From assembly GCA_023388175.1 (NCBI GenBank), contig JAEWGT010000017.1, positions 248,001 through 312,000 of the forward strand: 64,000 nucleotides of DNA, read 5' to 3'. The DNA comes from Pseudomonadota bacterium. Its GTDB lineage: Bacteria; Pseudomonadota; Alphaproteobacteria; Rhizobiales; Devosiaceae. Shown here in pieces: positions 8,669 to 18,257 of the stretch. The position numbers and the translations under genes were made by a program. The notes below the pieces were generated by a model, which did no database searches, was not told the DNA's origin, and worked only from the letters and a program-made list of their open reading frames with translations. Within the stretch, counting starts at the first letter, position 1; each line of letters opens with the position of its first letter.

Positions 8669-11600
8669 TTACTGACTATCCTGGCCTTCACCCACGACGA
8701 CGAACCGAACTAGAATATCGTCGTATGAAGACGAAGTAATCAGTCTGCATTCAGCACGCGCAGAATTCATCTCGCCCGTAATCTTGGCGACAATCGCCAT
8801 AAAGCTCGAGTTCTGACACATGTCATCGGTCCAGATGAGCTCAGAACCTCCGAAAACCTCAGGATCCTCTGGATATCCATCTGCGGCAATCAGTTCAGCC
8901 AGTGTCGGCAGGCGAACTGTTCTTCCGGTCAACTCCTGCAGCCAGCTCGCATATTGGCGCACATTGTCCCGTGAAAGCCCCCGGACATATTGCTCGTTCT
9001 GCGGACTCTGCGTCACGTCCGCCGGCAATTTCTGCAGGGAGATCGGGTCGAGGTCGGCGACGAAGTCGGCAATTTGCGCGCGGGTAAGCGGTTCGCTCAT
9101 TATGCAGAGCTCACGAGCAACACTCACCTCCTGCGCCCCTGACGGCAACCGCTCGCCGACACCGAGCCGGAATCGGGGCAAGGCCATGGCCCCAGATATG
9201 TCGTAGCTTCCAGCCGGTACATAACGCATTCCCGCTGGCAATCCTTCTATGTCGCAGGACATCCTGGGCGGACGCTGCAACTCTGCCAGCAGCAGATCAG
9301 CGTCGGTCAGTAGCGCAGCATAGGCAGGGCCCGCCTCAAGATAGATGCCGGCATCGAACAGGTCGCGGCTTTCCGCAGCCCGCCCGTCCAGCGCAATGAC
9401 CGCTTCATTGCTCTCGGCCGCCTCAAGCCCTTCTATTTCTGAGAATGTGCTCTCGAACGCGACCTTGCTGGCCTCCGCATCGGCTCTACCAGCCTCGACA
9501 CGCGCAATCGCGGCATCGAGCGCAGCCACACCCGCAATCAGGTCGGCTACAGCTTCGGACGAATTTTCAACAGGCTGCGCGACAAGTTCGCGGTGCCCGG
9601 CCAAGGCGTTTTCATCAAGTGCCCTTATTCTCTCGGCAGTGCCGATGCGGGCTGCGAGCTGGTCACGCAACGACGCGACCTGCTCTTCAAGCGCCGCAAC
9701 GGCGTCCAGCGCCTCAGCGAAGCCGAGCGAGGCCATGTCGAAATGGGCAAGGCTATCCTCAAACAACCCATTTTGTAGCGCAGCTTCGCCCTCGTTGAAG
9801 CTGGCATCCGCCTTGAGGAAAAGGTCGGACTCGCCCGATCCCGTGTCGAGCGCCAATTGCCGCTGCGTTACCGCCCGGCCACGCTTCTGTCCTACAGTCT
9901 GGGAAAGGCGCTGCGCTGCCTGAACCACGGGACCCAGTTCGGCACCGGCCTTTTCCAGCGTGGCCAGGGCGTCGGCCCAACTGACCCCGGTGGGTGCGCC
10001 ACCCGCAGTGGCAAGCGCCTGGTTGGCGGTTTCGACGGCTGGGTCCGCTATCCGGTATTCCAGCGCCTGCCAATCGGCGAGAAGCACATTGAGCTGTTCC
10101 GACGCTGCATTGACGCGCGCCCGCAGATTGGCGACTGCCTGCAGGGCAGCTTGAGATTGCAGGTCCGCCTGCTCAAGCAGCTCCCTTGCTCCATCGATGT
10201 CGCCCGCCTCGGCAAGCGCCCGGGCGCGTTCAAGCAAGTCAGCTATCTGGCTAACAGTCGCCGCGTCCGCACCGGCCGCCACCAGACCATCGACGTTCTG
10301 GATGGACAGCGCTGACTCATCGGAGAATGCGGCAAGCTGCTGGCCAAAACTCTCGGCGGAGAGTCCCAGAAATTCCAGTATCGACGCATATCCTGCCGCG
10401 GCGGTCTCGTAGCGCCGGACCTCAAATGCCGCATCTGCCGCCATGCCGTTCGCGGCCGCCTCGTCCAGTCCCGGCAGATTTGGGGTGGTCGCCTGCGCGT
10501 TCGCCAATTGGGCCTGCGTATCGCGGCGCAAGGCTTCTGCTGCAGAACGCTGTTCCACAATGGCTGCAAGCTGCGCCCCGGCGCGCACGGCGACCTCGTC
10601 GGCGATCCTTCCCGCCTCTACGCCATCGCCACGCTCAAGGGCGCTTGCTGCGGCCTGCGCCCCGGCCTGCAAGGTCTCGTCCACAGCCTCACCTTCGGGC
10701 AAGGCCGCAGCAAGATCGGCAAGAACCTGCTCCAGCGTCGCCAGCTTCTGTTCGCCGGACAAGGTCAGTGCGCCAATGGCATCGGCGATCTGCCCGGAAA
10801 CGGCCTGCACGGTGCTCAATTCGCTGAGCGCCCGCTCAAAGTCGTTGAGCCCGATACCGGACCGCACGGACTCCAGCGATGCCTGCACACCTTCAATCTG
10901 ATCGGTGATCGATCCGGCATCGGAAAGAACTGATGCACGCCGGGAAAGCGCGGCGACTTGCTCTTCGCCAGAAAGCAGCCCGGCATTGGCACGGTCCCGC
11001 AGGGCTGAGCGTTCGCCGGTCGCGGCGGCAACAGCAGCGCTGCCTTCGAGCGCCAGCGCATTGGCGTCCTCGAACCGCCTTGCTTCCAGCGCTGCGGACA
11101 CATCGTCGGCCTGCCCGCCGAATCCGGCAAGCACATCCGAACCCTCGACCGACAGGCCGGCGAAACTGGCAATTGCGGTGACCAGATCATTCAGCGCCGC
11201 GTCTGCCTCTTCCTTGAGTGCGCTCCGCGCCGCAACCTCCAGCAACGCATTGTCCTCAAGCGTCTTGGCCGCCGCCGCCACATCGTCGAAACTGCCCTCG
11301 GAATAGGCGGCATCCAGCCCCTGCGCTTCCGCCGTAAGGGCTGCAAGCGAAGCATTCTCGTCGGGACTGAGCAGCGCCAGGTCGGCAAGAGTTGCGCCAA
11401 GGCTGCTCCGGGCCCCGTCCGCCGCCAGCCGCGACGCATCCACCGCCTCTGCAACCTTATCGAAATCCCCCCGCACCGACACGATGCCCGCTGTCATGGC
11501 CTCGACATCGGCAGCAAGGCGCATCGGCGTCGTCTCGGCAGATTGACGCAAATCTGCATATTTCTGCTCCGCGCTTTCCAGCATGTCGACGGCAGGATTG

Positions 11601-12808
11601 GTCGCGGCGAGCAGGGGCACCGCACTCAAAAGCTCCTCGCGCAGCGTAACGAGTTCGGCAAGCACTGGGCGTTGTGCGGCGACGGCGGCATCGAAGGCCT
11701 CCTGTCGCGCAAGCGCCGCTGCCACATTCGGCCTGTGCACGAACTGGTAATAGCCACCGCCGGCAAGTGCGAGCACCAGCACGGCTCCCACAGCAATCAT
11801 TACCCAGCGCGGCCGCCCGCTGCCCTTGCGCGCCTTGACGCTGACCTGAGGAATGGCGCCGCGCCCATTCGTGATGCCTTCTTCTTGGATTTGCTTCTGC
11901 CGTGCCTTCCAGCGGGCGGTTTCCTCTATGGCATTGCGCAGTTCGGCCTTAGCCTCCAGGGCACTCGCGAACCGGTCCTTGCCAGCCAGGTTGAGCATGC
12001 GATGCACTATCTTGGCCAACGGCGCTGATACCTGCGGGTTCAGCGTATCGAGCGCAACAAAGGAGGTGGTGCTGGAATATTTTTCACGATGATATTGCCG
12101 CCAGGCATTGCTGCGATCCACCGGCGAGGTCGCGTCAAACGCGTTGGCAAACTGCCCCTTATAGGTCGCATGCGGCAGCAGCAGCCGATAGGCCAGCATG
12201 CCCACACTGTAAACGTCGCGCGTTTCGTCCGAAATATCGCCGGCATCTGCCAGTTCCGGCGACGAGAATTCGGGGCTATAGCCGATCGGGAAATCGGTTC
12301 CCGAAGGATGCACGTGGAATAGTCCGCCCAGCCTTATCCGCTTGCGTCCGCGATCATCCTCGACAAATAGGAAGCGCGGGTCGATCGACCCATAGACGAG
12401 ACCGCGCTGGTGAAATTCGCCCAGGCCATCCAGCAGCTCATAGATATATTCGCCGACAATGGTTTCGGGCAATTGCACGCCCGAATTGAGCACCATGTCC
12501 AGCGTGTCGCTGCGGCCGGGGATTTCGACCAGGAACAGTTCTGGCATGCCCTCAGTCGGTGGATAGACCTCGTGATCGACATGCAGTGCCCGGCTGAAAG
12601 CCGCCGAAACGGCCTTGGAATTGGCCAGAACCTGATCCATCAGCGATTTGTTGCGCACGAGATTTTCGCGTGACCGAAAGATCAAACGGGGCGTATTGCC
12701 CTGCTTCTGCGCGCGCATGAGCACAAAACTGTCGAGGCGCTCTGGCTCGCCGAGGATGACATAATCCTTCAGCCCGTATGGAAGATAAGGCTTGTCTGCC
12801 TCGGCCAT
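8669..12808 (-). CDS. Membrane pseudokinase / coiled-coil / FGE-like fusion protein
   Basis: A 1,379-residue protein. Residues about 10-300 keep a Ser/Thr-kinase fold (DVYSVGMLAYRLL helix-F motif, C-lobe end KDRFASALEAKAEL) but the catalytic motifs are lost: the HRD position reads VYGS (138-141), the DFG position LGG (160-162), and the usual VAIK lysine region reads LIFRS. A basic linker and membrane segment (about 335-355) follow, then about 780 alanine-rich residues predicted to be helical or coiled coil. The end (about 1150-1375) resembles formylglycine-generating-enzyme domains (MRYVPAGSYDISG; LTGRTVRLPTLAEL; LVRFVVVGEG). So: cytoplasmic pseudokinase, periplasmic stalk and FGE-like head. 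ATG at 12808 has GGGAG nine bases upstream and follows the FHA gene's stop by one base. Confidence 0.7.
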   Translation of the reverse strand: MAEADKPYLPYGLKDYVILGEPERLDSFVLMRAQKQGNTPRLIFRSRENLVRNKSLMDQVLANSKAVSAAFSRALHVDHEVYPPTEGMPELFLVEIPGRSDTLDMVLNSGVQLPETIVGEYIYELLDGLGEFHQRGLVYGSIDPRFLFVEDDRGRKRIRLGGLFHVHPSGTDFPIGYSPEFSSPELADAGDISDETRDVYSVGMLAYRLLLPHATYKGQFANAFDATSPVDRSNAWRQYHREKYSSTTSFVALDTLNPQVSAPLAKIVHRMLNLAGKDRFASALEAKAELRNAIEETARWKARQKQIQEEGITNGRGAIPQVSVKARKGSGRPRWVMIAVGAVLVLALAGGGYYQFVHRPNVAAALARQEAFDAAVAAQRPVLAELVTLREELLSAVPLLAATNPAVDMLESAEQKYADLRQSAETTPMRLAADVEAMTAGIVSVRGDFDKVAEAVDASRLAADGARSSLGATLADLALLSPDENASLAALTAEAQGLDAAYSEGSFDDVAAAAKTLEDNALLEVAARSALKEEADAALNDLVTAIASFAGLSVEGSDVLAGFGGQADDVSAALEARRFEDANALALEGSAAVAAATGERSALRDRANAGLLSGEEQVAALSRRASVLSDAGSITDQIEGVQASLESVRSGIGLNDFERALSELSTVQAVSGQIADAIGALTLSGEQKLATLEQVLADLAAALPEGEAVDETLQAGAQAAASALERGDGVEAGRIADEVAVRAGAQLAAIVEQRSAAEALRRDTQAQLANAQATTPNLPGLDEAAANGMAADAAFEVRRYETAAAGYASILEFLGLSAESFGQQLAAFSDESALSIQNVDGLVAAGADAATVSQIADLLERARALAEAGDIDGARELLEQADLQSQAALQAVANLRARVNAASEQLNVLLADWQALEYRIADPAVETANQALATAGGAPTGVSWADALATLEKAGAELGPVVQAAQRLSQTVGQKRGRAVTQRQLALDTGSGESDLFLKADASFNEGEAALQNGLFEDSLAHFDMASLGFAEALDAVAALEEQVASLRDQLAARIGTAERIRALDENALAGHRELVAQPVENSSEAVADLIAGVAALDAAIARVEAGRADAEASKVAFESTFSEIEGLEAAESNEAVIALDGRAAESRDLFDAGIYLEAGPAYAALLTDADLLLAELQRPPRMSCDIEGLPAGMRYVPAGSYDISGAMALPRFRLGVGERLPSGAQEVSVARELCIMSEPLTRAQIADFVADLDPISLQKLPADVTQSPQNEQYVRGLSRDNVRQYASWLQELTGRTVRLPTLAELIAADGYPEDPEVFGGSELIWTDDMCQNSSFMAIVAKITGEMNSARAECRLITSSSYDDILVRFVVVGEGQDSQ

Positions 12809-12809
12809 G

Positions 12810-13691
12810 TTAACTTCTCCCGATAGCATTCAGCCGCGATGCAGCGATGACATGAATGGAACACGCCGCATCTGGAACGAGTTGAATGATCTTGTTGTAG
12901 GCGGCACGCGCCAGCGTCAGCTGTTTCTGGGTCTCGCCGCGGCGCCCCTCCCAGAACAATTGCTCAAGTTCTGCCTTGAGCCCGGCATAATCATCGTCGC
13001 TTTCGACATTGTTCAATTCGACCGCGCCTTGATGCCGGTTGGCGAGCGTCCAGAAGGCGGTGTCCCCCACCCGGACCCACGCGGCCATGTTCCCCCTCTG
13101 CCCCGCATTGACAATACATTGTGGCAGGGAGACCGCCTTCGTCTCGCCGGCGACAGGCGCACCGACAAAGGCGGCACTGACGGCGGCGGCGCTGTTCTGC
13201 GTCAGCGATGGCAGGCCCCGGCTGGGATCGCGGACCACCGCGAATACGATCAGCATCAGCACGCTCATGCCCAAAAGAATCGACATCGGCACAAGCAGGC
13301 GCGCCTTGAGGCCGGCCTTGTCGACTTGCTTCCTGGGCCCCGGCGTCTTCCGGTCCGCAGCCTTCTGCAGCCGGGCAGCCTCGCGCTCCTCGACAGGATT
13401 ATGGAAAACAAGCTCCAGCAATCCGTCGATGGACAGCACATCGCCTGACCGCAGCATCTGCCTCGACAGAATGCCACCGTTCAACGTGACCGGAATATGC
13501 CCTTCGGAAACGGCGCTGAACCGCTCACCATCGCCTTCCAGCACGATGTGACGCGGATTGACCGACGGATGAGAAATCATCAGGTCGCAATCGTCGGTGG
13601 AACCGATGGTGAAAGGCAGTTGGCCGATCGCATAGCGCTTGGGCCGCTGGCCGGCGATTGCAAGTTCGAGATAGGGTTTGGAGCCCAGCAT
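12810..13691 (-). CDS. FHA-domain membrane protein
   Basis: A 293-residue protein with an N-terminal forkhead-associated domain (about 3-97). FTIGSTDDCDLMI, HPSVNPRHIVLE, VTLNGG and LRSGDVLSIDGLLELVF match the GR, S..H and N-G landmarks, with the first Arg replaced by Ser. FHA domains bind phosphothreonine peptides. A basic linker is followed by one membrane segment (132-153) and a short C-terminal domain in which a cysteine-containing stretch precedes a helix. ATG at 13691 is preferred because AGGAG sits eight bases upstream. It lies between tadC and the pseudokinase, suggesting that it reads or docks a phosphorylated partner; with the neighbouring kinase inactive, the phosphorylating enzyme must be elsewhere. 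Confidence 0.75.
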   Translation of the reverse strand: MLGSKPYLELAIAGQRPKRYAIGQLPFTIGSTDDCDLMISHPSVNPRHIVLEGDGERFSAVSEGHIPVTLNGGILSRQMLRSGDVLSIDGLLELVFHNPVEEREAARLQKAADRKTPGPRKQVDKAGLKARLLVPMSILLGMSVLMLIVFAVVRDPSRGLPSLTQNSAAAVSAAFVGAPVAGETKAVSLPQCIVNAGQRGNMAAWVRVGDTAFWTLANRHQGAVELNNVESDDDYAGLKAELEQLFWEGRRGETQKQLTLARAAYNKIIQLVPDAACSIHVIAASRLNAIGRS

Positions 13692-13701
13692 GTCGATGCT
13701 C

Positions 13702-14556
13702 CTAGAAGCCAAACAGGATTTGCGGCAGGAAGCCGGACAGGATCATGATGATGGCGCCCATCAGCATGACGGTGACCGGCATCATGATCTTTGATCGAAT
13801 GGACTCGGCCTCCCGCTCGGCGCGTTGCCGGCGCTCGTGCCGCATGTCTCCAGCAAGGCTGGAAAGCGAAGTCGAACTTTCCGCACCCACAGGCTCGGCG
13901 GCGATAATGGCCATCAGCGCCGTCTTGCCGACCTCCGAAGGGCAAATTTCACGATAGTCGCTCAGTGCTCCCAGCAGCCCGCCTGGCCCCATGGCCTGGT
14001 TGGTGATGAGGTCGTCCATCTCCGCCGCCAGTACAGAGCCATCGGTCGCCTCCACGAACATGCGGATCGAGTCCATCAGGATAGCGCCAGCCTGCTTGGT
14101 CATGACGATGAAATCGAGGAAATATGGAAATTCCCGGTCGAGCGCCTTGGTCCTTTCCTCCAGCAGACGCGCGGCCATGCGCAGATGCAGCATGAAGCCG
14201 ATACCTGCAAAGAACAGCGAGAGGAAAACACTGACGAAGAAGTCGATGCCCCCAAGGATCAGGAAAGGCACGATGAAGGCGAACATCAGCAGTGCAAATC
14301 CAAGCGACGCTCCCAGAAACTCAGCTCCGGAAGCCGGTAACTTGCGGGAATTGGCCAGCTTGATCTGCCGATCGAACATATCGGAAAAATCGGGCATCCG
14401 GCTGAGGAAGAATGGGCCGAACAGCCGGCCGAAAAACTTGCTGACGCGAAAATACAGGGTCTCCCTGCGCAGCCCGCTGGAACGATAGTTCGTGACCAAT
14501 AGCCAAGTGATCATGGCCGCCGTGCCACCTGCGGCGAGGGTGATAGCGAGTTCCAT
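13702..14556 (-). CDS. tadC: TadC-like type II secretion F-domain platform protein
   Basis: A 284-residue inner-membrane protein with hydrophobic segments near the N terminus, at about 85-130 and at the C terminus, around a cytoplasmic T2SSF domain (FPYFLDFIVMTKQAGAILMDSIRMF; EVGKTALMAIIAAEPVGAES). TadC pairs with TadB to form the platform that the TadA ATPase turns or drives during Flp pilus assembly. ATG at 14556 overlaps the tadB stop (TGATG); the first nine residues of a longer frame are not needed. Order and overlaps with tadA and tadB make the assignment firm at family level. Confidence 0.85.
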   Translation of the reverse strand: MELAITLAAGGTAAMITWLLVTNYRSSGLRRETLYFRVSKFFGRLFGPFFLSRMPDFSDMFDRQIKLANSRKLPASGAEFLGASLGFALLMFAFIVPFLILGGIDFFVSVFLSLFFAGIGFMLHLRMAARLLEERTKALDREFPYFLDFIVMTKQAGAILMDSIRMFVEATDGSVLAAEMDDLITNQAMGPGGLLGALSDYREICPSEVGKTALMAIIAAEPVGAESSTSLSSLAGDMRHERRQRAEREAESIRSKIMMPVTVMLMGAIIMILSGFLPQILFGF

Positions 14557-15434
14557 CAGACGTCCACCCGCATCATGCCCCACATCCAGAAGGCACCGCC
14601 GACATAGACGCCCACCCCGACGAGGAAAATCAGAATGCCCACGATATTCTCGAAGATCTGTGCGATCAGCTGTGGCTGCGCCATGGACACGAACGAGAAC
14701 ATCAGGAAGATGGCACCGTTGATGATGAAGAATATGGTCCGGCCCTGCGTCGAAGCGGTGCGGATATAGTCGTCGGCCTTGATCAGTTCCTTGAAAGCGG
14801 CCGACATGCGCTGGAGCGGGTCCACCACATTGCCGCCCTGGCGCACGAACATCCGGAACACCGATACGAGCAGCGCATAGTTGCGGCTTTTATATTTGCG
14901 TGCCGCATCCATCAGCGCCTTGTCGAGCCCCAGGCCGCGCTGCGAGCGGTCCGCCATTTCAAACATTTCGGCCGCGGCAGGCTCCGGCAGATGGGCCGGC
15001 AGTTCGACCAGCCCCCTCGCCAGCGAGCGCCCTCCACGCAACTGCGCAACGGTCTGGTCGATAACGATAGGCAGCTGGCTCTCGAACGCACGCAGATAGC
15101 GGACCTTATTGATCCGGTGGAGCTGCCGTGACGACAGAAACAGCGCCACGGTCAGGATCAGGGCCACGGACAGCGCAAAGGTGGTCCCCTGTAAAAGCCG
15201 CAGCACCATGAATATCAGGAAGATCGAGCCTGCAAAGGCCAAGAAGGAAAGCGTCGGTGTCAGCCCGGTCAGTACGCTGAGCTCACGTATGGCCGGAACG
15301 CGGGCGAACATATCGCCTTCCTTGGTAGTCTGGTTGCGGTTTTGCAGCGTATCCAGCAGCAGATAATAGAATAGCCCAGCCGTAAGGGCCGCCGACCCGA
15401 TCACCGCCCAGTCGAGCAAAGCCACGTCACTCAC
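14556..15434 (-). CDS. tadB: TadB-like type II secretion F-domain platform protein
   Basis: A 292-residue membrane protein: one N-terminal membrane segment, a pair at about 60-100, a cytoplasmic T2SSF domain (AFESQLPIVIDQTVAQLRGGRSLARGLVEL; ALLVSVFRMFVRQGGNVVDPL), and two segments at the C terminus. It would form the inner-membrane platform with TadC. The start is GTG at 15434, which overlaps the tadA stop as GTGA. An alternative ATG lies well inside the first membrane segment, so GTG is preferred. Confidence 0.85.
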   Translation of the reverse strand: MSDVALLDWAVIGSAALTAGLFYYLLLDTLQNRNQTTKEGDMFARVPAIRELSVLTGLTPTLSFLAFAGSIFLIFMVLRLLQGTTFALSVALILTVALFLSSRQLHRINKVRYLRAFESQLPIVIDQTVAQLRGGRSLARGLVELPAHLPEPAAAEMFEMADRSQRGLGLDKALMDAARKYKSRNYALLVSVFRMFVRQGGNVVDPLQRMSAAFKELIKADDYIRTASTQGRTIFFIINGAIFLMFSFVSMAQPQLIAQIFENIVGILIFLVGVGVYVGGAFWMWGMMRVDV

Positions 15435-17434
15435 AGGAATACCTCATGGGCCTTGACGGGGCGCCGCCCGCCCTCATCGCTCCGCATCGGCAGGTGCCTG
15501 AACAACTCGTCGACAAAACCTGGCAGGCGTCCGGTGAACAGGTAGCGCTTGTCCTCGGCGCTGCTGGCGCTGAAGGTGAAAATCGGCTCGACTATCAGCT
15601 CGCTCGTGCGGGCATCATAGGCGATCACCTCCGAAATCGCTGTCACCCGGCGCTTGCCCTCGGCGCGATTGATCTGCACCACAATGTCGATGGCGCTGGC
15701 GATCTGCTGCCGAATGGCGTGGCTGGGCAGGTTGGGCTCGCCCTGCAACACCATCACCTCCATGCGCAAAAGCATATCCTCGGGCGAATTGGCATGGGCC
15801 GTGGTCATGCTCCCGGCATGGCCGGTATTGAGTGCCTGCAACATGTCCACGGCCTCGCCGCCACGACACTCGCCGACGATGATCCGGTCCGGGCGCATAC
15901 GCAGTGCATTACGCACCAACATGCGGATATTGACCTCGTTGCGCCCCTCCGTATTGGCGGGCCGGGCCTGTAGTGTCACCACGTGCTCGTGATCCAGAAC
16001 CAGCTCGGCAGTGTCCTCGATGGTCACCACCCGCTGGTCGGTCTGAATATGCGCAGAAAGTGCATTGAGCAGCGTTGTCTTGCCGGTGCCGGTGCCACCC
16101 GAGATCACGATGTTCTTGCGCGCTCGCACGCAGGATTGCAGGAACCAGGCCATGGGCTGGCTCAGCGAGCCTGACTTGACCAGTTCCTCGAGCGTCCAGG
16201 CAACCTCGCCACGATGCTTGCGGATAGTAATGCAGGGTCCATGCACCGACAGTGGTGAGGTGATGACATTGACGCGCGAGCCGTCCGGCAGGCGGAAATC
16301 GACCATGGCATTGGATGCAGACAGTTCACGCTGCGCCTCATTGGCGATGCGCCGTGTCAGGGTTTCAAGCTGCTGCCGGTCGGAAAAGGCATAGCCATAG
16401 GGCTCCAGCTGCCCCGAGCGTTCGAGAAATATCCGGTCGTGCCGCACCACCATGATTTCGGTGACGACATCGAGCTTCATCAGGTCGGTGACCGGGCCCA
16501 GATTGAAGATGAAGTCCCAGATATTGCCGCACAGAAATGCCTTGGCGATTTCCAGTTGGTCGCCCCGCGGCAAGGTGGAGAGCGCCCTGGGGAAATGGTC
16601 CCGCATGTCGCGGCGGATAATTTCGAGATCGGAATTGACCTCGCTGCGATTAAGCGACAGGCCGAGTTCATTTGCCGTGCGTGTCGCAAAGAGCTGCAAT
16701 TGCTGGGCGATGAACTGGCTCGGAATGTTATCCACCGCCCGGCTGACCCGGCTTGCACCGGCAACCTTGGCCACCAGAAATTTCCGTGTCGCCCACGATA
16801 CAGCGGAAGCGATCGTCGCCGCAGGCAGCCGCTCGACCAGGTCCTGTGCCATCTGCGCCAGAATACCGATAAAGCGTGGATCGTTGCGCATCTGCTCGTT
16901 GGTCTTGCTGCGCTCGGCGCTGTCCGATCCGGCCTGCGCCCGATATTCATCCAGCACGCGTTGATGCAACTGGTCCTGCGCCACCCTCCATTCGGCATTG
17001 TCGTCATCGGTCAGCTGGGCCGCGCCCTGATCCATCGTGCGCAGGGTCAGCGTGGCGCCCGGCACCTTGAGTACGCTTTCCCCGTCCACCAGATGGCTCT
17101 GGACGATCTCGAGTTCCTCGTCGTCCAGCCAGACCGGCGTGGTGCCATAGCGCGTAACCAGCCAGCCCTCTGCTCCCATGGCGATCTGCAACTGGTTGGG
17201 CGCAATCGAGCGCCCTTTCAGCAGTATGAATTCAGCGCTCCGCCCCGAGGCGCCAATGATTTCGGCGAATGCTGTCTCGGATGGTCTTTCCGAGCCGACG
17301 CAATAGATGATACCCGGATCGAGTACGAAGGTGGGGACTGCCCCGCCAATGTCGTAGAAAATGGCGAGATGGGCGAAGCCATCTTGGTTCGACACGGCGC
17401 CTGCGCTGTTGTCGGACCGGACCGCCGCTGTCAT
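15431..17434 (-). CDS. tadA: TadA/CpaF-like secretion ATPase with an FHA-like N-terminal extension
   Basis: A 667-residue hexameric-type secretion ATPase that would power pilin assembly. The core is complete: Walker A GGTGTGKTT (446-454), Asp box VVTIEDTAEL, Walker B RIIVGECRGGE (517-527) and His box GHAGSMTTAHANS. Usual CpaF proteins are about 450-520 residues; here about 130 extra N-terminal residues (RSIAPNQLQI, GWLVTRYGTTPVWLDDEEL, SVLKVPGATLTL) read like a degenerate FHA domain. That would give the cluster a second FHA module, directly on the motor. The gene begins in an ATGA overlap with cpaB and ends in a GTGA overlap with tadB. Confidence 0.85.
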   Translation of the reverse strand: MTAAVRSDNSAGAVSNQDGFAHLAIFYDIGGAVPTFVLDPGIIYCVGSERPSETAFAEIIGASGRSAEFILLKGRSIAPNQLQIAMGAEGWLVTRYGTTPVWLDDEELEIVQSHLVDGESVLKVPGATLTLRTMDQGAAQLTDDDNAEWRVAQDQLHQRVLDEYRAQAGSDSAERSKTNEQMRNDPRFIGILAQMAQDLVERLPAATIASAVSWATRKFLVAKVAGASRVSRAVDNIPSQFIAQQLQLFATRTANELGLSLNRSEVNSDLEIIRRDMRDHFPRALSTLPRGDQLEIAKAFLCGNIWDFIFNLGPVTDLMKLDVVTEIMVVRHDRIFLERSGQLEPYGYAFSDRQQLETLTRRIANEAQRELSASNAMVDFRLPDGSRVNVITSPLSVHGPCITIRKHRGEVAWTLEELVKSGSLSQPMAWFLQSCVRARKNIVISGGTGTGKTTLLNALSAHIQTDQRVVTIEDTAELVLDHEHVVTLQARPANTEGRNEVNIRMLVRNALRMRPDRIIVGECRGGEAVDMLQALNTGHAGSMTTAHANSPEDMLLRMEVMVLQGEPNLPSHAIRQQIASAIDIVVQINRAEGKRRVTAISEVIAYDARTSELIVEPIFTFSASSAEDKRYLFTGRLPGFVDELFRHLPMRSDEGGRRPVKAHEVFL

Positions 17435-18252
17435 TGCGGTATCTCCGCATCACCGGCAACGTCATCGGCAATGGCACTCTGATCTTCAAGGGCCACCGCC
17501 TCGCGCCACCAGCTCTGCCAGTCGACGCTCGGCGTTTCGACAAGCGCGGCATCGTCCGGATTGCGCAGGATGAGCGTCAGGCCGCCCTGAACCTGCTGCA
17601 TGGCAAAGACCAGTTTTTCGGCTTCCTCGGGCGCAACCTCCACCGTCACGCTGTTATAGCCGCTGCGTGAAAGCTGCTGATATTCACCCGGATTGCGCGC
17701 ACCGCCGACGGCAAGCACGCGCACCGCCTGCAGGATCGTCACGGTGGAGAGTCGTACCGCCGCATTATTGGCAAATCCACCCTGTGCCGGATCAGGCGCC
17801 TGCATCACCGTGCCCAGAATGTCGACGAGACTGCCAGGCTCCACGAAATAGCCCACAGTTGCCGGGCCATTGACGGGAATGGTCAGAGCGCGACGGCCGG
17901 GCGCCAGCTTGCCAGACAATTGTCCTTCGGGTGACGTTTCCAGATATTCGAACAGCAGCAGCGAGCCCGCATTGACATTGCGCGAAAACACCCGCCCGCG
18001 CAGTGCCTCCAGGTTCGACGCCGTCGCTTCGATCACGAGGCCACCCATATTCGATCTGTATTCTTCAGGAAAACTGACGCGTTCGATGACCTCTGACGAA
18101 AATTCCGTACGGCCACCAACAATATCCGAAGATGCACGAAAGACCGTAAAGGACGTCTGCTCTTCCCGTACGCCATCCAGCCATAGATATGTCAAAAATC
18201 CGGTGACTAGCGCCATGACGACCGTAATAGCGATTTTGACTGAATTCTTCAT
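17431..18252 (-). CDS. cpaB: CpaB/RcpC-like Flp pilus assembly protein (SAF domain)
   Basis: A 273-residue protein anchored by an N-terminal membrane segment (about 7-27), followed by a SAF-type region (EFSSEVIERVSFP; LEALRGRVFSRNVNAGSLLL) and the RcpC-type domain (GRRALTIPVNGPATVGYFVEPGSLVDILGT). CpaB proteins sit in the periplasm and are thought to stabilise the outer-membrane secretin CpaC. It is notable that no secretin gene follows it, where cpaC normally stands. Start ATG 18252 with AGGG close upstream. Confidence 0.8.
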   Translation of the reverse strand: MKNSVKIAITVVMALVTGFLTYLWLDGVREEQTSFTVFRASSDIVGGRTEFSSEVIERVSFPEEYRSNMGGLVIEATASNLEALRGRVFSRNVNAGSLLLFEYLETSPEGQLSGKLAPGRRALTIPVNGPATVGYFVEPGSLVDILGTVMQAPDPAQGGFANNAAVRLSTVTILQAVRVLAVGGARNPGEYQQLSRSGYNSVTVEVAPEEAEKLVFAMQQVQGGLTLILRNPDDAALVETPSVDWQSWWREAVALEDQSAIADDVAGDAEIPQ

Positions 18253-18257
18253 ACGCC

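Noticed and set aside
910..12808. Type VI secretion locus, suggested by FHA, kinase-like and VWA proteins
   Set aside because: None of the T6SS core genes (TssB/C sheath, Hcp, VgrG, TssK, TssM, ClpV) is present; the secretion motor genes are of the Tad type.
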